A stretch of 64,000 nucleotides of DNA from Rosenbergiella nectarea (GTDB taxonomy: Bacteria > Pseudomonadota > Gammaproteobacteria > Enterobacterales > Enterobacteriaceae), in the NCBI RefSeq assembly GCF_900111105.1, contig NZ_FOGC01000004.1, forward strand, positions 97,564 through 161,563, read 5' to 3'. Position 1 is the stretch's first letter; each line of letters opens with the position of its first letter. A program made the translations under genes and the position numbers. Below are positions 1 through 8,395 of this stretch, one piece after another. A model generated the notes under the pieces. The model was not told where the DNA came from, did no database searches, and saw only the letters and a program-made list of their open reading frames with translations.

Positions 1-1652
1 CCAAAGCATTGCTCGAGCGTAAGGATGTCATCGTCGTGGCATCAGTCTCTGCCATCTATGGGCTAGGCGACCCCGATGCCTACTTAAAAATGATGCTGCA
101 TCTCACTCGTGGCATGATTATCGACCAGCGCAGTATTTTACGCCGACTGTCAGAGCTGCAGTACGCGCGAAATGACCAAGCCTTTCAGCGTGCAACGTTT
201 CGAGTGCGGGGGGATGTGATTGATATTTTCCCAGCGGAATCGGACGATTTAGCGCTGCGCGTGGAACTCTTTGATGAAGAGGTCGAGAAACTCTCGCTCT
301 TTGACCCGTTAACGGGGCAAATTGAGCAATCTGTCGCCCGCTTCACTATTTATCCCAAAACACACTATGTCACGCCACGTGAGCGGATTTTGCAAGCGAT
401 GGAAGAGATTAAAGTCGAGCTCGCTGATCGTAAAAAAGTTCTTTTAGACAATAACAAGTTGCTTGAAGAGCAGCGCATCACTCAGCGCACACAATTTGAT
501 CTCGAAATGATGAACGAATTGGGTTACTGCTCAGGTATTGAAAACTACTCACGCTATTTATCGGGACGTGGTCCAGGTCAGGCTCCGCCAACCTTATTTG
601 ACTATCTGCCCGCCGATGGGCTACTGGTGGTGGATGAGTCACACGTGACAATTCCGCAGATTGGAGGGATGTACAAGGGTGACCGAGCACGCAAGGAAAA
701 CCTTGTCGAATATGGCTTCCGCCTTCCTTCTGCTCTGGATAACCGTCCGATGAAGTTTGAGGAGTTTGAAGCGCTCGCCCCACAAACGATTTATGTTTCA
801 GCGACCCCAGGCAAATACGAACTAGAAAAATCCGGTGATGAAGTGATCGATCAAGTGGTTCGTCCGACTGGACTGCTGGATCCGATCTTGGAAATTAGGC
901 CGGTGGCGACGCAAGTGGATGACTTATTGTCTGAGATTCGCCAACGCGTCGAAATAAATGAAAGGGTGTTGGTGACCGTATTAACCAAACGCATGGCAGA
1001 AGATCTGACCGAATATTTAGAAGAGCATGGTGAGAAAGTCCGCTATCTGCACTCGGATATCGACACGGTCGAACGTATGGAAATTATTCGCGACCTACGT
1101 CTTGGTAAGTTTGATGTATTGGTCGGGATCAACTTACTCCGAGAAGGTCTGGATATGCCAGAAGTCTCGCTGGTGGCAATTTTGGATGCGGATAAAGAAG
1201 GGTTCCTCCGTTCAGATCGGTCATTGATCCAGACTATCGGAAGGGCCGCTCGAAATGTCAGCGGTAAAGCGATTCTTTATGCGGATAAGATCACGCCATC
1301 CATGGCCCGCGCGATTGAAGAGACTGAGCGTCGTCGCGAGAAGCAAGAAGCTTGGAACAAAGAGCACGGTATTACCCCAACCAAATTGAACAAGAAAATC
1401 ACGGATATTCTTGAGATTGGCGGTGCATCCGGTTCCGGCAAAAAAGCGAGTCCATCGAAAGGTTATATTGAGCTAAAAGCCGCGGAAACGGCGGCGGAAT
1501 ACTCACTAATGACCGCGCCAGAATTACAGAAGAAGATTTCGGAATACGAGCGGACCATGCAGAAACATGCGCAGAACCTCGAATTTGAAGAGGCCGCACG
1601 TTTACGTGATGAGCTACATCAACTCCGGGATCTACTGCTTATTGCAATGTAG
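1..1652 (+). CDS. uvrB: UvrABC excinuclease subunit B, 5'-truncated by the window edge
   Basis: UvrB is the damage-verifying helicase-like subunit of nucleotide excision repair; it is loaded by UvrA and recruits UvrC. The window opens inside the gene (reading frame from base 3), so roughly the first 125 residues, including the Walker A motif, are missing. What is visible matches E. coli UvrB almost throughout: [15 protein letters not shown]-like start, VVDESHVT (DEAD-type motif II), SATPG, the C-terminal helicase motifs [21 protein letters not shown] and QTIGRAARN. The last 40 residues form the UVR domain ([28 protein letters not shown] pattern), which contacts UvrC. E. coli uvrB is SOS-controlled, but its promoter lies outside the window. 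The leucine codon TTG at base 9 is internal, not a start. Confidence 0.98.
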   Translation, partial: KALLERKDVIVVASVSAIYGLGDPDAYLKMMLHLTRGMIIDQRSILRRLSELQYARNDQAFQRATFRVRGDVIDIFPAESDDLALRVELFDEEVEKLSLFDPLTGQIEQSVARFTIYPKTHYVTPRERILQAMEEIKVELADRKKVLLDNNKLLEEQRITQRTQFDLEMMNELGYCSGIENYSRYLSGRGPGQAPPTLFDYLPADGLLVVDESHVTIPQIGGMYKGDRARKENLVEYGFRLPSALDNRPMKFEEFEALAPQTIYVSATPGKYELEKSGDEVIDQVVRPTGLLDPILEIRPVATQVDDLLSEIRQRVEINERVLVTVLTKRMAEDLTEYLEEHGEKVRYLHSDIDTVERMEIIRDLRLGKFDVLVGINLLREGLDMPEVSLVAILDADKEGFLRSDRSLIQTIGRAARNVSGKAILYADKITPSMARAIEETERRREKQEAWNKEHGITPTKLNKKITDILEIGGASGSGKKASPSKGYIELKAAETAAEYSLMTAPELQKKISEYERTMQKHAQNLEFEEAARLRDELHQLRDLLLIAM

Positions 1653-1667
1653 GGGGCGGGGCGGCCA

Positions 1668-1696
1668 CAGCACGTTACGGACAGCGTGTCGTGCTG
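1668..1696. terminator. weak hairpin between uvrB and yvcK
   Basis: Arms CAGCACG (1668-1674) and CGTGCTG (1690-1696) can pair in the 52-base gap between the convergent genes uvrB and yvcK. There is no T-run on either strand, so Rho-independent termination is doubtful; the placement between two converging genes is the main support. Confidence 0.3.
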
Positions 1697-1704
1697 CAGG
1701 CATC

Positions 1705-2607
1705 TCAATGCAAGGCCTGGAAGGCATCTTCTAGCGCTCGACGGAGCAGTTGTCGATCATGGCGGTATCCCACATCGCTGGCATCCAGTGGCCGCTGGAT
1801 GCGTAATCGCTGTGTAACCCCACTGCTATCCGCCGTCAAGCCTAAAATAACGCCGTCTATCACGCGACGGCCAATCTCACTTTCAATCATCGTAAGCTTC
1901 TCGGCCACGGAGAGATGTCCCGCCGGGCTCAGTTCAGTCCCTAAATTATCGATAAACAACATCTTTGCCGGGGTACGACGTAACGCTTGGCTGATTTCTT
2001 TCACTAAAATAACCGGCATGATGCTGGTATAGAAACTGCCAGGTCCCAAAATAATCAGGTCGGCATCGAGAATAGCCTCGATCGCTTCTCGGGTAGCTTT
2101 AACTGGAGCCGAGAGGTCCAAACTACTGGGCCACTCTGTCATGGCATCGATCTCAGTCTCGCCATGAATTAGGGTACCGCGTGCATCGGTCGCGACCAAG
2201 TCGACAGGTTGTTCAGACATCGGGATCAAAAAGGCATCGACTTTTAATACATTGCGAATAAGGTTGATGGCCTCAAGCGGGCGAACGCTTAGGCTATCGA
2301 GGGCACGTAGCATTAAATTCCCTAAATTATGCCCCGCTAATTCTCCTTGTCCAGAAAAGCGATATTCAAACATCGCTGACGCGACACTAGGCTGAGTAAT
2401 GAGCTGATTTAAGCAGTTACGCGTGTCTCCCCACGCAATCCCGCCCTCTGAGCGACGTATACGACCCGTCGACCCGCCATTATCGGTCGTGGTGACAATT
2501 CCGGTAAGACGGGAACCGAGGGAAGAGAGCGAGGACATCACGCGTCCTAAGCCGTGGCCGCCACCGATGGCAACGACTCTGTCTAGATCTGCTAAGGTAC
2601 GGTTCAT
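1705..2607 (-). CDS. ybhK: YvcK/YbhK family gluconeogenesis factor-like protein
   Basis: Member of the CofD/YvcK family (Rossmann-like fold). The Bacillus YvcK protein binds UDP-sugars and is needed on gluconeogenic carbon sources; the role of the enterobacterial YbhK is not defined, so the exact reaction is unknown. Family hallmarks are clear: an N-terminal GGGHGLGR nucleotide-binding loop, [32 protein letters not shown] and [12 protein letters not shown]. The open frame extends to 2619 with extra in-frame ATGs, but [12 protein letters not shown] aligns with the E. coli start, so 2607 (300 residues) is preferred; an AAGGA lies 11 bases upstream. It is convergent with uvrB and divergent from the moa genes, as in E. 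coli. Confidence 0.93.
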   Translation of the reverse strand: MNRTLADLDRVVAIGGGHGLGRVMSSLSSLGSRLTGIVTTTDNGGSTGRIRRSEGGIAWGDTRNCLNQLITQPSVASAMFEYRFSGQGELAGHNLGNLMLRALDSLSVRPLEAINLIRNVLKVDAFLIPMSEQPVDLVATDARGTLIHGETEIDAMTEWPSSLDLSAPVKATREAIEAILDADLIILGPGSFYTSIMPVILVKEISQALRRTPAKMLFIDNLGTELSPAGHLSVAEKLTMIESEIGRRVIDGVILGLTADSSGVTQRLRIQRPLDASDVGYRHDRQLLRRALEDAFQALH

Positions 2608-2728
2608 TAGAGGCATCATCCTTAAAGGGTCGATTTTTTTACGGCAAGCACGGGTGCGTATTATCTGCTGTTCTCTACGTATTGCCTATGACAAATTTGA
2701 AAAATGTCGAAGAATTGCCGAGCCAAAC

Positions 2729-2842
2729 ATGACACCTATTCCTATTCAAGCTAGGATAATGTCATCATTCCTCCGGTTTTTCATTACACTCATCTTGGAG
2801 TGGATGAATGTTTTGTTGCATCACCTTTAACGAGGTCCTTAT
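2729..2842 (+). promoter_or_regulatory. structured moaA leader, possible molybdenum-cofactor riboswitch
   Basis: The 223-base gap between yvcK and moaA can form a long imperfect hairpin: ATGACA (2729-2734) with TGTCAT (2760-2765), extended inside by TATTCCTA with TAGGATA. It is followed by a smaller hairpin with arms CACTC and GAGTG, just before the ribosome binding region. In E. coli the moaA leader carries the Moco RNA motif that represses the operon when cofactor is plentiful. Location and folding fit that role, but I could not confirm the conserved Moco-motif bases by eye, so the identity is inference. Confidence 0.4.
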
Positions 2843-3823
2843 TTGTTACCCTTGACCGATACATTTCAGCGCAAATTTTATTACTTACGACTTTCAATTA
2901 CGGATGTCTGTAACTTTCGCTGTACGTACTGTTTGCCTGATGGTTATCGGCCGAATAAGGACCGAGATTCATTCTTGTCTGTCGACGAGATAGCCCGGGT
3001 GGCACAAGCCTTTGGTCAATTAGGCACGACGAAAATTCGCTTAACGGGCGGCGAACCTTCAATGCGTCGTGATTTTAGCGATATTATCGCTGCCATTCAT
3101 CAGCAACCTGCGATTAAACAGATTGCCATGACCACTAATGGCTATCGCTTAGCCAAAGAGGCGGCGAACTGGCGAGCGGCGGGGCTAAGTGCGGTAAATG
3201 TGAGCCTAGATAGTCTGGATGCGCGTCAATTCCATCAAATCACCGGACAGAATAAATTTACCGAAGTGATGGCTGGAATCGATGCCAGTTTGGAAGCGGG
3301 CTTTCCAGTAGTCAAAATAAACGTGGTATTGATGAAACACCTTACCCAACAGCTTCCCGAATTTTTAGATTGGATCAAGCATCGCCCGCTCCAGCTTCGT
3401 TTTATCGAGTTAATGGAAACGGGGGAGGGCAACGATTACTTCGCTAAACATCACCTTTCCGGCGAACACCTGCGCCGTCAATTAGTGGATCAAGGCTGGC
3501 AATTAGTTGCCCGAGCGCCTGATGCTGGGCCTGCTCAACTCTTTAGTCATCCTGATTATCAAGGGCAAATTGGGTTGATCATGCCTTATGACAAAGATTT
3601 TTGTGACAGCTGTAACCGATTACGCGTCTCGGCTATCGGCAAGTTACACCTCTGTTTATTCGGTGAACAGGGGATTGATTTACGCGATTTACTGCACGCT
3701 GATGATCAACAACCGTTGCTACAAGCGCGAATTCAGTCGAGCTTGGCAAATAAGAAACAGACACATTTTCTCCACCAAGGGATGACGGGCATGGCACGTA
3801 ATCTCTCTTACATTGGTGGTTAA
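2843..3823 (+). CDS. moaA: GTP 3',8-cyclase MoaA (molybdenum cofactor synthesis, step 1)
   Basis: Radical-SAM enzyme that, with MoaC, converts GTP to cyclic pyranopterin monophosphate, the first step of molybdopterin synthesis. The sequence shows two Fe-S cluster sites: the N-terminal radical-SAM CxxxCxxC (C23, C27, C30 in [11 protein letters not shown]) and the C-terminal CxxC...C (C254, C257, C271) that helps hold the substrate. The LTGGEP SAM-binding motif and the C-terminal SYIGG needed for activity are present. The start is TTG: it is the only start placing [18 protein letters not shown] in register with E. coli MoaA. At 326 residues it is about normal size (E. coli 329). It leads the moa run and is followed by moaB after 14 bases. 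Confidence 0.97.
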   Translation: MLPLTDTFQRKFYYLRLSITDVCNFRCTYCLPDGYRPNKDRDSFLSVDEIARVAQAFGQLGTTKIRLTGGEPSMRRDFSDIIAAIHQQPAIKQIAMTTNGYRLAKEAANWRAAGLSAVNVSLDSLDARQFHQITGQNKFTEVMAGIDASLEAGFPVVKINVVLMKHLTQQLPEFLDWIKHRPLQLRFIELMETGEGNDYFAKHHLSGEHLRRQLVDQGWQLVARAPDAGPAQLFSHPDYQGQIGLIMPYDKDFCDSCNRLRVSAIGKLHLCLFGEQGIDLRDLLHADDQQPLLQARIQSSLANKKQTHFLHQGMTGMARNLSYIGG

Positions 3824-3837
3824 GGCGAGGAATTGAA

Positions 3838-4359
3838 ATGGATCATCCACTAGGTAACACAGATTCACTGAATGTTGCTGTGTTAACGATCTCGAACCAT
3901 CGTACTGAGGAAAATGATCCCTCGGGCGACTACCTGCAACAGGCAGTCGAGCTAGCCGGACATCACGTCGTACAGCGGACAATTTGCCCTGATAACCGCT
4001 ATACGATCCGGGCCATCGTGTCACAAGCGATTGCTAGCCAGGATATTCAAGTGGTGTTAATCAATGGCGGAACCGGGTTCCACGAACAAAATTCGACACC
4101 CGAAGCGATAGTGCCGTTATTCGATAAAGCGATCACCGGGTTTGGTGAACTGTTTAGAATGTTATCTTTTGAGCAGATCCAGCAGGCAACGTTGCAATCT
4201 CGTGCTGTTGCGGGGCTGGCCAATAACACGGTGATTTTCGCCTTTCCCGGATCCACCTCGGCATGTCATTTGGCATGGGAACAGATTATCGATGCACAAT
4301 TAGATCGTCACACTAAGCCCTGTAATTTCGTCTCACAACTCAAGAAAGTCGATAAATGA
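3838..4359 (+). CDS. moaB: MoaB, molybdopterin-binding MogA/MoaB family protein
   Basis: Belongs to the MoCF-binding fold family with MogA (molybdopterin adenylyltransferase). The E. coli MoaB role is unclear, since MogA does the adenylylation there. Visible features: [10 protein letters not shown] near the start, [14 protein letters not shown] at 77-90, [14 protein letters not shown], and [15 protein letters not shown]. The aspartate that follows the GGTG loop in E. coli MoaB and in MogA (Asp82 in MogA) is asparagine here (N85, codon AAT at 4090-4092). A short KVDK tail extends past the usual PCNF..LKK end. Length 173 residues versus 170 in E. coli. The stop overlaps the moaC start by 4 bases. 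Confidence 0.93.
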   Translation: MDHPLGNTDSLNVAVLTISNHRTEENDPSGDYLQQAVELAGHHVVQRTICPDNRYTIRAIVSQAIASQDIQVVLINGGTGFHEQNSTPEAIVPLFDKAITGFGELFRMLSFEQIQQATLQSRAVAGLANNTVIFAFPGSTSACHLAWEQIIDAQLDRHTKPCNFVSQLKKVDK

Positions 4360-4841
4360 ATCAGTTATCTCACCTCAATCACGCGGGCGAGGCGAATATG
4401 GTGGATGTCAGCGATAAAGCCGTGACATTACGCCAAGCCCGTGCCGAAGCTTATCTCCAATTAAATGAGCACACTCTACGGTTAATCACCGAAGGAAAAC
4501 ACCCCAAAGGGGATGTCTTTGCCGTTGCGCGGATCGCCGGGATCCAAGCGGCGAAAAAGACGTGGGATCTGATCCCGCTGTGCCATCCTTTAATGCTGAG
4601 TAAAGTGGAAGTGGTGTTGACGCCGCTACGCGATCCCTGTCGTATTCATATTCAAACACTCTGCCGTTTAAGCGGGCAAACAGGCGTGGAGATGGAGGCG
4701 CTGACGGCAGCGTCGGTTGCGGCATTGACCTTATATGACATGTGTAAGGCGGTGCAGAAAGATATGGTGATTGAGTGCATTCGTCTGGTGGAAAAACAGG
4801 GCGGGAAATCCGGTGATTATCAGGGTAGATGGCATGATTAA
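4356..4841 (+). CDS. moaC: cyclic pyranopterin monophosphate synthase MoaC
   Basis: Acts after MoaA, rearranging 3',8-cyclo-GTP to cyclic pyranopterin monophosphate. The 161-residue length equals the E. coli protein, and the conserved active-site stretches are intact: [21 protein letters not shown] (75-78, with H77), [23 protein letters not shown] with D128 and K131, and GGKSGD near the end. The start codon lies in an ATGA overlap with the moaB stop, typical of translational coupling. The C-terminal RWHD differs from E. coli but lies outside the catalytic core. Confidence 0.97.
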   Translation: MNQLSHLNHAGEANMVDVSDKAVTLRQARAEAYLQLNEHTLRLITEGKHPKGDVFAVARIAGIQAAKKTWDLIPLCHPLMLSKVEVVLTPLRDPCRIHIQTLCRLSGQTGVEMEALTAASVAALTLYDMCKAVQKDMVIECIRLVEKQGGKSGDYQGRWHD

Positions 4842-5079
4842 AGTGCTTTTTTTTGCGCAAACGCGTGAGCTGGTGGAGTGTGAAAAGCTGGTGCTGCCGG
4901 CCGATTTTAATAATGTTGAACAACTCCGATCCGCCCTCGTACAGCGTGGTAAACGCTGGCGGTTGGCACTGGCTGATGGGCGATTGCTGGTCGCCGTAAA
5001 CCAGGAAATTTGCGACTTTTCACAGCCTTTACAGTCAGGTGATGAAGTGGCTTTTTTCCCACCCGTCACAGGGGGATAA
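4834..5079 (+). CDS. moaD: molybdopterin synthase sulfur-carrier subunit MoaD
   Basis: Ubiquitin-fold small subunit of molybdopterin synthase. Its C-terminal glycine is adenylylated by MoeB and thiocarboxylated to donate sulfur. Here the protein ends in PPVTGG, the required diglycine, and starts [13 protein letters not shown], matching E. coli (82 versus 81 residues). The reading frame is open further upstream, but the ATG at 4834 fits the family start and overlaps moaC by 8 bases. moaE follows after 2 bases, so the two subunits are probably made in step. Confidence 0.96.
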   Translation: MIKVLFFAQTRELVECEKLVLPADFNNVEQLRSALVQRGKRWRLALADGRLLVAVNQEICDFSQPLQSGDEVAFFPPVTGG

Positions 5080-5081
5080 TC

Positions 5082-5549
5082 ATGCATGCTCTGACCCGTA
5101 TCCAGGTCACCCCAGCTCCTTTCTGCGTAGACCATGAGTACCGGCTTGCTGCCAGCCATCATCAAGATGGCGCTATCGTCTTTTTCGTGGGCAAAGTGCG
5201 TGATATGAATCAAGGGCACGCGGTGAATCAGCTGACCTTAGAGCACTACCCAGGAATGACAGAACGGGTGTTATATGGTTTGGCGGATCAAGCTAGAGCG
5301 CGCTTTGCGGTGAACAATATCACTATTATTCATCGCGTGGGGACTTTCTCATTGGGAGAAGAGATCGTATTGGTGATTGTGAGCGCCATTCACCGGCATG
5401 CTGCTTTTATGGCAACAGAATTCATTATGGATTTATTGAAAAGCCAAGCGCCATTTTGGAAGCGGGAAGTCACAGAAGAGGGTGCAAGGTGGTTATCTCC
5501 CACGCTACAAGACAGTACTGCGCCAGAAAAATGGATGAATAAGGAGTAA
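5082..5549 (+). CDS. moaE: molybdopterin synthase catalytic subunit MoaE
   Basis: Large subunit of molybdopterin synthase; with MoaD thiocarboxylate it inserts the dithiolene sulfurs. Recognised by DGAIVFFVGKVRDMN, LEHYPGMTE, IHRVG, HRHAAF and KSQAPFWKRE, the last containing the catalytic lysines. Length 155 residues, E. coli 150, with a slightly longer C-terminus (PEKWMNKE). An AAGGAG inside its last codons serves the next gene, and its TAA shares one base with the yaiW ATG (TAATG), so yaiW is probably translated from the same transcript. Confidence 0.97.
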   Translation: MHALTRIQVTPAPFCVDHEYRLAASHHQDGAIVFFVGKVRDMNQGHAVNQLTLEHYPGMTERVLYGLADQARARFAVNNITIIHRVGTFSLGEEIVLVIVSAIHRHAAFMATEFIMDLLKSQAPFWKREVTEEGARWLSPTLQDSTAPEKWMNKE

Positions 5550-6658
5550 TGAGAGTGACTCGACCAACAGTTCTAAAAATGACGACGTTGGGTATCATGG
5601 CACTACTTCTGGCGAGTTGTGCGTCAGAGAAACCTAAAGCCCCTGCACGGCCCAAAGTCGCGGTAACCACCCAAGTTAAGCAGTTGCTGCCGAGTTATGT
5701 CTCGAATAAAACTCAGTGGTCAGAAGATATCTACCAAGCATTTTTACATCAACAGATCGATCCCAATGTTAGTAATCTGTGTGCAGTCATTGCTGTCGCG
5801 GGACAAGAGACGACTTTCAATGCCGAAGCGCCGGTAAAAGGGCTACCGCAGATTGCTTGGCAGGAGATTTATCGTCGAGCCGGCTCGCTGCATATTCCTG
5901 AATTCGTGGTGCGCACCGCGTTGAAAATTCCTTCGACCAATGGCAAAAGCTATACTGAGCGGTTAGATACTGTGCGCAGTGAGCGCGAACTGAGTGATAT
6001 TTTTGACGATTTAATCGATTCCGTTCCCTTAGGCCAACGACTATTTGGTCGATTCAATCCCATCCATACTGGCGGACCGATGCAGGTCAGTATCGCTTTT
6101 GCCGAACAGCACGCAGAGAACTATCCTTACAAGGTAGAAAAGAGTATCCGTAAAGAAGTGCTCACGCAGCGCGGCGGGATATACTTTGGTACGCTTCATC
6201 TGCTTGGCTATCCAACCCATTATTCGGTGCCTTTATACCGTTTTGCTGACTATAATGCAGGGTGGTACGCGAGTCGTAATGCCGCCTTCCAAGCGGCAGT
6301 CTCCTATTTAAGCGGACAAAAATTGGCTTTAGATGGCGATTTACTTCAATATCAGAACGATGCTCCGAGTCGGACCGAGTTGGCGATTAGGTCAATTCGC
6401 TCTACACTGCAGCTGAGTGACTCAGCGATTCATCAACAATTGTCACAAGGTGAATCACTGGAATTTGAACAAAGCCAACTTTGGAAAAAAGTCTTTTCTG
6501 CTGCCGACAAAAAGCGGGGGCAGGCTTGGCCACACGAGCGGTTACCAGGGATCACGTTAGAAAGTCCCAAAATTTCTCGTAATTTGACTACTGCGTGGTT
6601 TGCACAACGCGTCAATCAACGTTATCAACACTGTTTACTTCAAGCTAGGGAGGAGTAA
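5549..6658 (+). CDS. yaiW: YaiW-like DUF1615 outer-membrane lipoprotein
   Basis: Matches E. coli YaiW along its length (369 versus about 364 residues): IAWQEI.RRA, ALKIPSTNGKSY.ERLD, FNPIHTGGPMQVSIAFAEQH, RFADYNAGWYASRNAAFQ, LESPKISRNLTTAWFA. A signal peptide ends in a lipobox LLASC (C24) followed by Ala-Ser, so outer-membrane sorting is expected. In E. coli it is cotranscribed with sbmA, the inner-membrane peptide importer; sbmA is not in this window. The segment AGQETTFNAEAPVKGL (E87) resembles the catalytic-glutamate motif of lytic transglycosylases, an inference only. The ATG at 5549 is just 2 bases from AAGGAG (5541-5546); GTG 5555 or ATG 5579 are alternative starts. Confidence 0.9.
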   Translation: MRVTRPTVLKMTTLGIMALLLASCASEKPKAPARPKVAVTTQVKQLLPSYVSNKTQWSEDIYQAFLHQQIDPNVSNLCAVIAVAGQETTFNAEAPVKGLPQIAWQEIYRRAGSLHIPEFVVRTALKIPSTNGKSYTERLDTVRSERELSDIFDDLIDSVPLGQRLFGRFNPIHTGGPMQVSIAFAEQHAENYPYKVEKSIRKEVLTQRGGIYFGTLHLLGYPTHYSVPLYRFADYNAGWYASRNAAFQAAVSYLSGQKLALDGDLLQYQNDAPSRTELAIRSIRSTLQLSDSAIHQQLSQGESLEFEQSQLWKKVFSAADKKRGQAWPHERLPGITLESPKISRNLTTAWFAQRVNQRYQHCLLQAREE

Positions 6659-7368
6659 TGGAAAATTATCAACGTCCTTCATCGTTAGGACACACCTCGT
6701 CGGGCAGTCGCGTGCAAGCGTACATGACCCAAGTTTATGGTTGGATGACCACTGGCTTATTATTAACAGCTTTCGTGAGCTGGTTTGCCGCAAGAACGCC
6801 TGCGGTAATGGAAGCGATCTTCTCCAGCCGTATTACCTTCTTCGGGTTAATCATTGCGCAACTCGCCGTGGTATTCGTGCTTTCAGGCATGGTACATAAA
6901 ATGAGCGCGGCACTGGCCACTGGCCTCTTCATGCTGTACTCGGTGCTGACCGGACTCACCATGGCCAGTATTTTTCTCGCCTTTACGTATTCGTCGATTG
7001 CCAGCACCTTTGTGGTAACGGCGGCGATGTTTGGTGCGATGACGGTCTATGGCGCGGTGACCAAGCGCGACCTGAGTAAATTGGGAAGTTTACTGTTTAT
7101 GGCGTTAATCGGCATATTGATCGCCTCTCTGGTCAATTATTGGCTTAAAAGCACCGCATTAATGTGGGCGATTACTTACATCGGCGTTGTGGTTTTTGTT
7201 GGCTTAACGGCCTACGATACCCAAAAACTTCGTCAATTAGGCGAGAATATCGATGCTTCGGATAAAGCGAATTTTCGTCGCTACAGTATCGTCGGTGCAC
7301 TCACGCTGTATTTAGATTTCATTAACCTTTTCATGATGTTACTAAGAATTTTTGGTGACAGACGATAG
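6658..7368 (+). CDS. ybhL: Bax inhibitor-1 family membrane protein YbhL
   Basis: Inner-membrane protein of the BI-1/TMBIM family, with about seven hydrophobic segments; family members are pH-sensitive calcium-leak channels, but no function is proven for YbhL. It aligns with E. coli YbhL (236 versus 234 residues): QVYGWMT.GLLLTAF, SALTGLT-like YSVLTGLTMASIF, FGAMTVYG..TKRDLS, MALIGI, GLTAYDTQKL and the end LTLYLDFINLFMMLLRIFGDRR, which holds the conserved aspartates of the family. The start overlaps the yaiW stop by one base and is preceded by AGGGAGGAG. It is the last gene of the run; a strong terminator follows. Confidence 0.94.
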   Translation: MENYQRPSSLGHTSSGSRVQAYMTQVYGWMTTGLLLTAFVSWFAARTPAVMEAIFSSRITFFGLIIAQLAVVFVLSGMVHKMSAALATGLFMLYSVLTGLTMASIFLAFTYSSIASTFVVTAAMFGAMTVYGAVTKRDLSKLGSLLFMALIGILIASLVNYWLKSTALMWAITYIGVVVFVGLTAYDTQKLRQLGENIDASDKANFRRYSIVGALTLYLDFINLFMMLLRIFGDRR

Positions 7369-7388
7369 GGAAACAGCAGAAGATCGTG

Positions 7389-7417
7389 AAAAGAGGGGAT
7401 TTACCCCTCTTTTTTTT
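7389..7417 (+). terminator. Rho-independent terminator of the moa-yaiW-ybhL run
   Basis: Stem AAGAGGGG / CCCCTCTT with loop ATTTA, followed by a run of T residues, about 20 bases after the ybhL stop. Confidence 0.9.
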
Positions 7418-7818
7418 GCGCAAAAAAACACCAGAAATATCCTAAGTTACAAATAGGGTAAATGGGCTGTCTAGCTCAAGCCATTGTTTTTTAGATTAAT
7501 TTAATTACCGAGATCGGTAATTGATTGATTTTTAATCGCTGCGGGGCGTTTTGATACATTCTTCTGATAAATTTTAATTTTCGGCTTTATTGCAGTATTT
7601 TCTGCTGATTAAATTGCGGGTTTAAAACAAAATATGATATTTCTCCTAACTTGTGGCAAACTGAGCGCGTCTTCTTAGAGAATTATCCGAAGAAACGTCG
7701 GTCTTATCACAATTGCAGCATAGAGTTGTAGTCAGCCGAGTTATTTCGATTACTCTCGAAGGACATTTACTGGCGTTAAGGTGTTTTGCTTTACCGCGAG
7801 TATTACTAGGAGATAACT
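7418..7818. other. AT-rich intergenic region upstream of ybhQ
   Basis: About 400 bases without a convincing gene; E. coli has other genes (ybhM, ybhN, clsB, ybhP) between ybhL and ybhQ. I see only very short start-stop frames and the inverted repeat listed separately. The last bases hold an AGGAG ribosome binding site for ybhQ at about 7810. The length suggests a long leader or regulatory region. Confidence 0.5.
7503..7522. promoter_or_regulatory. 20-bp inverted repeat, operator-like
   Basis: AATTACCGA (7503-7511) and TCGGTAATT (7514-7522) are exact inverted arms separated by GA. The size and short spacer fit a dimeric repressor site rather than a terminator. The cognate regulator is unknown. 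Confidence 0.4.
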
Positions 7819-8211
7819 ATGAAATGGTCTAACCGTGTTCAGATTGTCACTGGGCAAACGTGTTTTCATATTGCGATGCACTTAACCATCGTAGCTTCAT
7901 TAATTTGGGGTTTTAAACACAAGTTGTTAGTTGAAGTCAGTGCCGGATTGGTCGCAAGTTATGTCGTTTTGCTGGTTGCTATGCTAATTACGCAAAACGT
8001 CTCGCGCTTACGCGCAGTGGGAGATTATTTAGAAGAAGCCTCTACCACCTATTATTTTGGTGCGGCGATGTTGTCACTCTTCTTATTCTCTCGCGTATTG
8101 CACAATCCGCTACTGATTTGTGGAGTAGGTGTGGCGATGCTTATCGGGCCCGCACTTTTCTCATTGTTCGCCAAAGGTCCTGGTCAACGAGTCGAGAAAA
8201 AACGCAGCTAA
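7819..8211 (+). CDS. ybhQ: YbhQ family inner-membrane protein
   Basis: Small membrane protein of unknown function, 130 residues with about four hydrophobic segments. It resembles E. coli YbhQ (136 residues) at MKW..RV...TG, near LEEASTTYYFGAAMLSLFLFSRVL and at GPALFSLFAKG, and ends in a basic tail (EKKRS). The ATG is preceded by AGGAGATAACT. It stands alone between a long intergenic region and a terminator, so it is likely monocistronic. Confidence 0.88.
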   Translation: MKWSNRVQIVTGQTCFHIAMHLTIVASLIWGFKHKLLVEVSAGLVASYVVLLVAMLITQNVSRLRAVGDYLEEASTTYYFGAAMLSLFLFSRVLHNPLLICGVGVAMLIGPALFSLFAKGPGQRVEKKRS

Positions 8212-8218
8212 TACCTTC

Positions 8219-8246
8219 AAGGCCAGTCATTCGACTGGCCTTTTTA
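8219..8246. terminator. terminator after ybhQ
   Basis: Perfect 8-bp stem GGCCAGTC / GACTGGCC with loop ATTC and a TTTTTA tail, starting 9 bases after the ybhQ stop. Confidence 0.9.
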
Positions 8247-8395
8247 ACATCCTCGCAGTCCTGCGCAAAGTCTGATACACTCCTTCGCACTTATCGCATT
8301 GTAGTTTGCGTTGATCTCTCTCAAATTAGTGACACTGTCCCCCCTGAAAACTGCACCGTGAAAAGACGGTCAGGGCGTCTCTGGAGCAATACCCC

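Noticed and set aside
2423-2830. 135-residue plus-strand frame overlapping yvcK and the moaA leader
   Set aside because: Antisense to conserved YvcK motifs, with composition typical of a shadow frame; the region is better explained as yvcK start plus moaA leader.
4771-5079. Longer 102-residue MoaD
   Set aside because: The extra 21 residues lie inside moaC and have no counterpart; the ATG at 4834 gives the family length.
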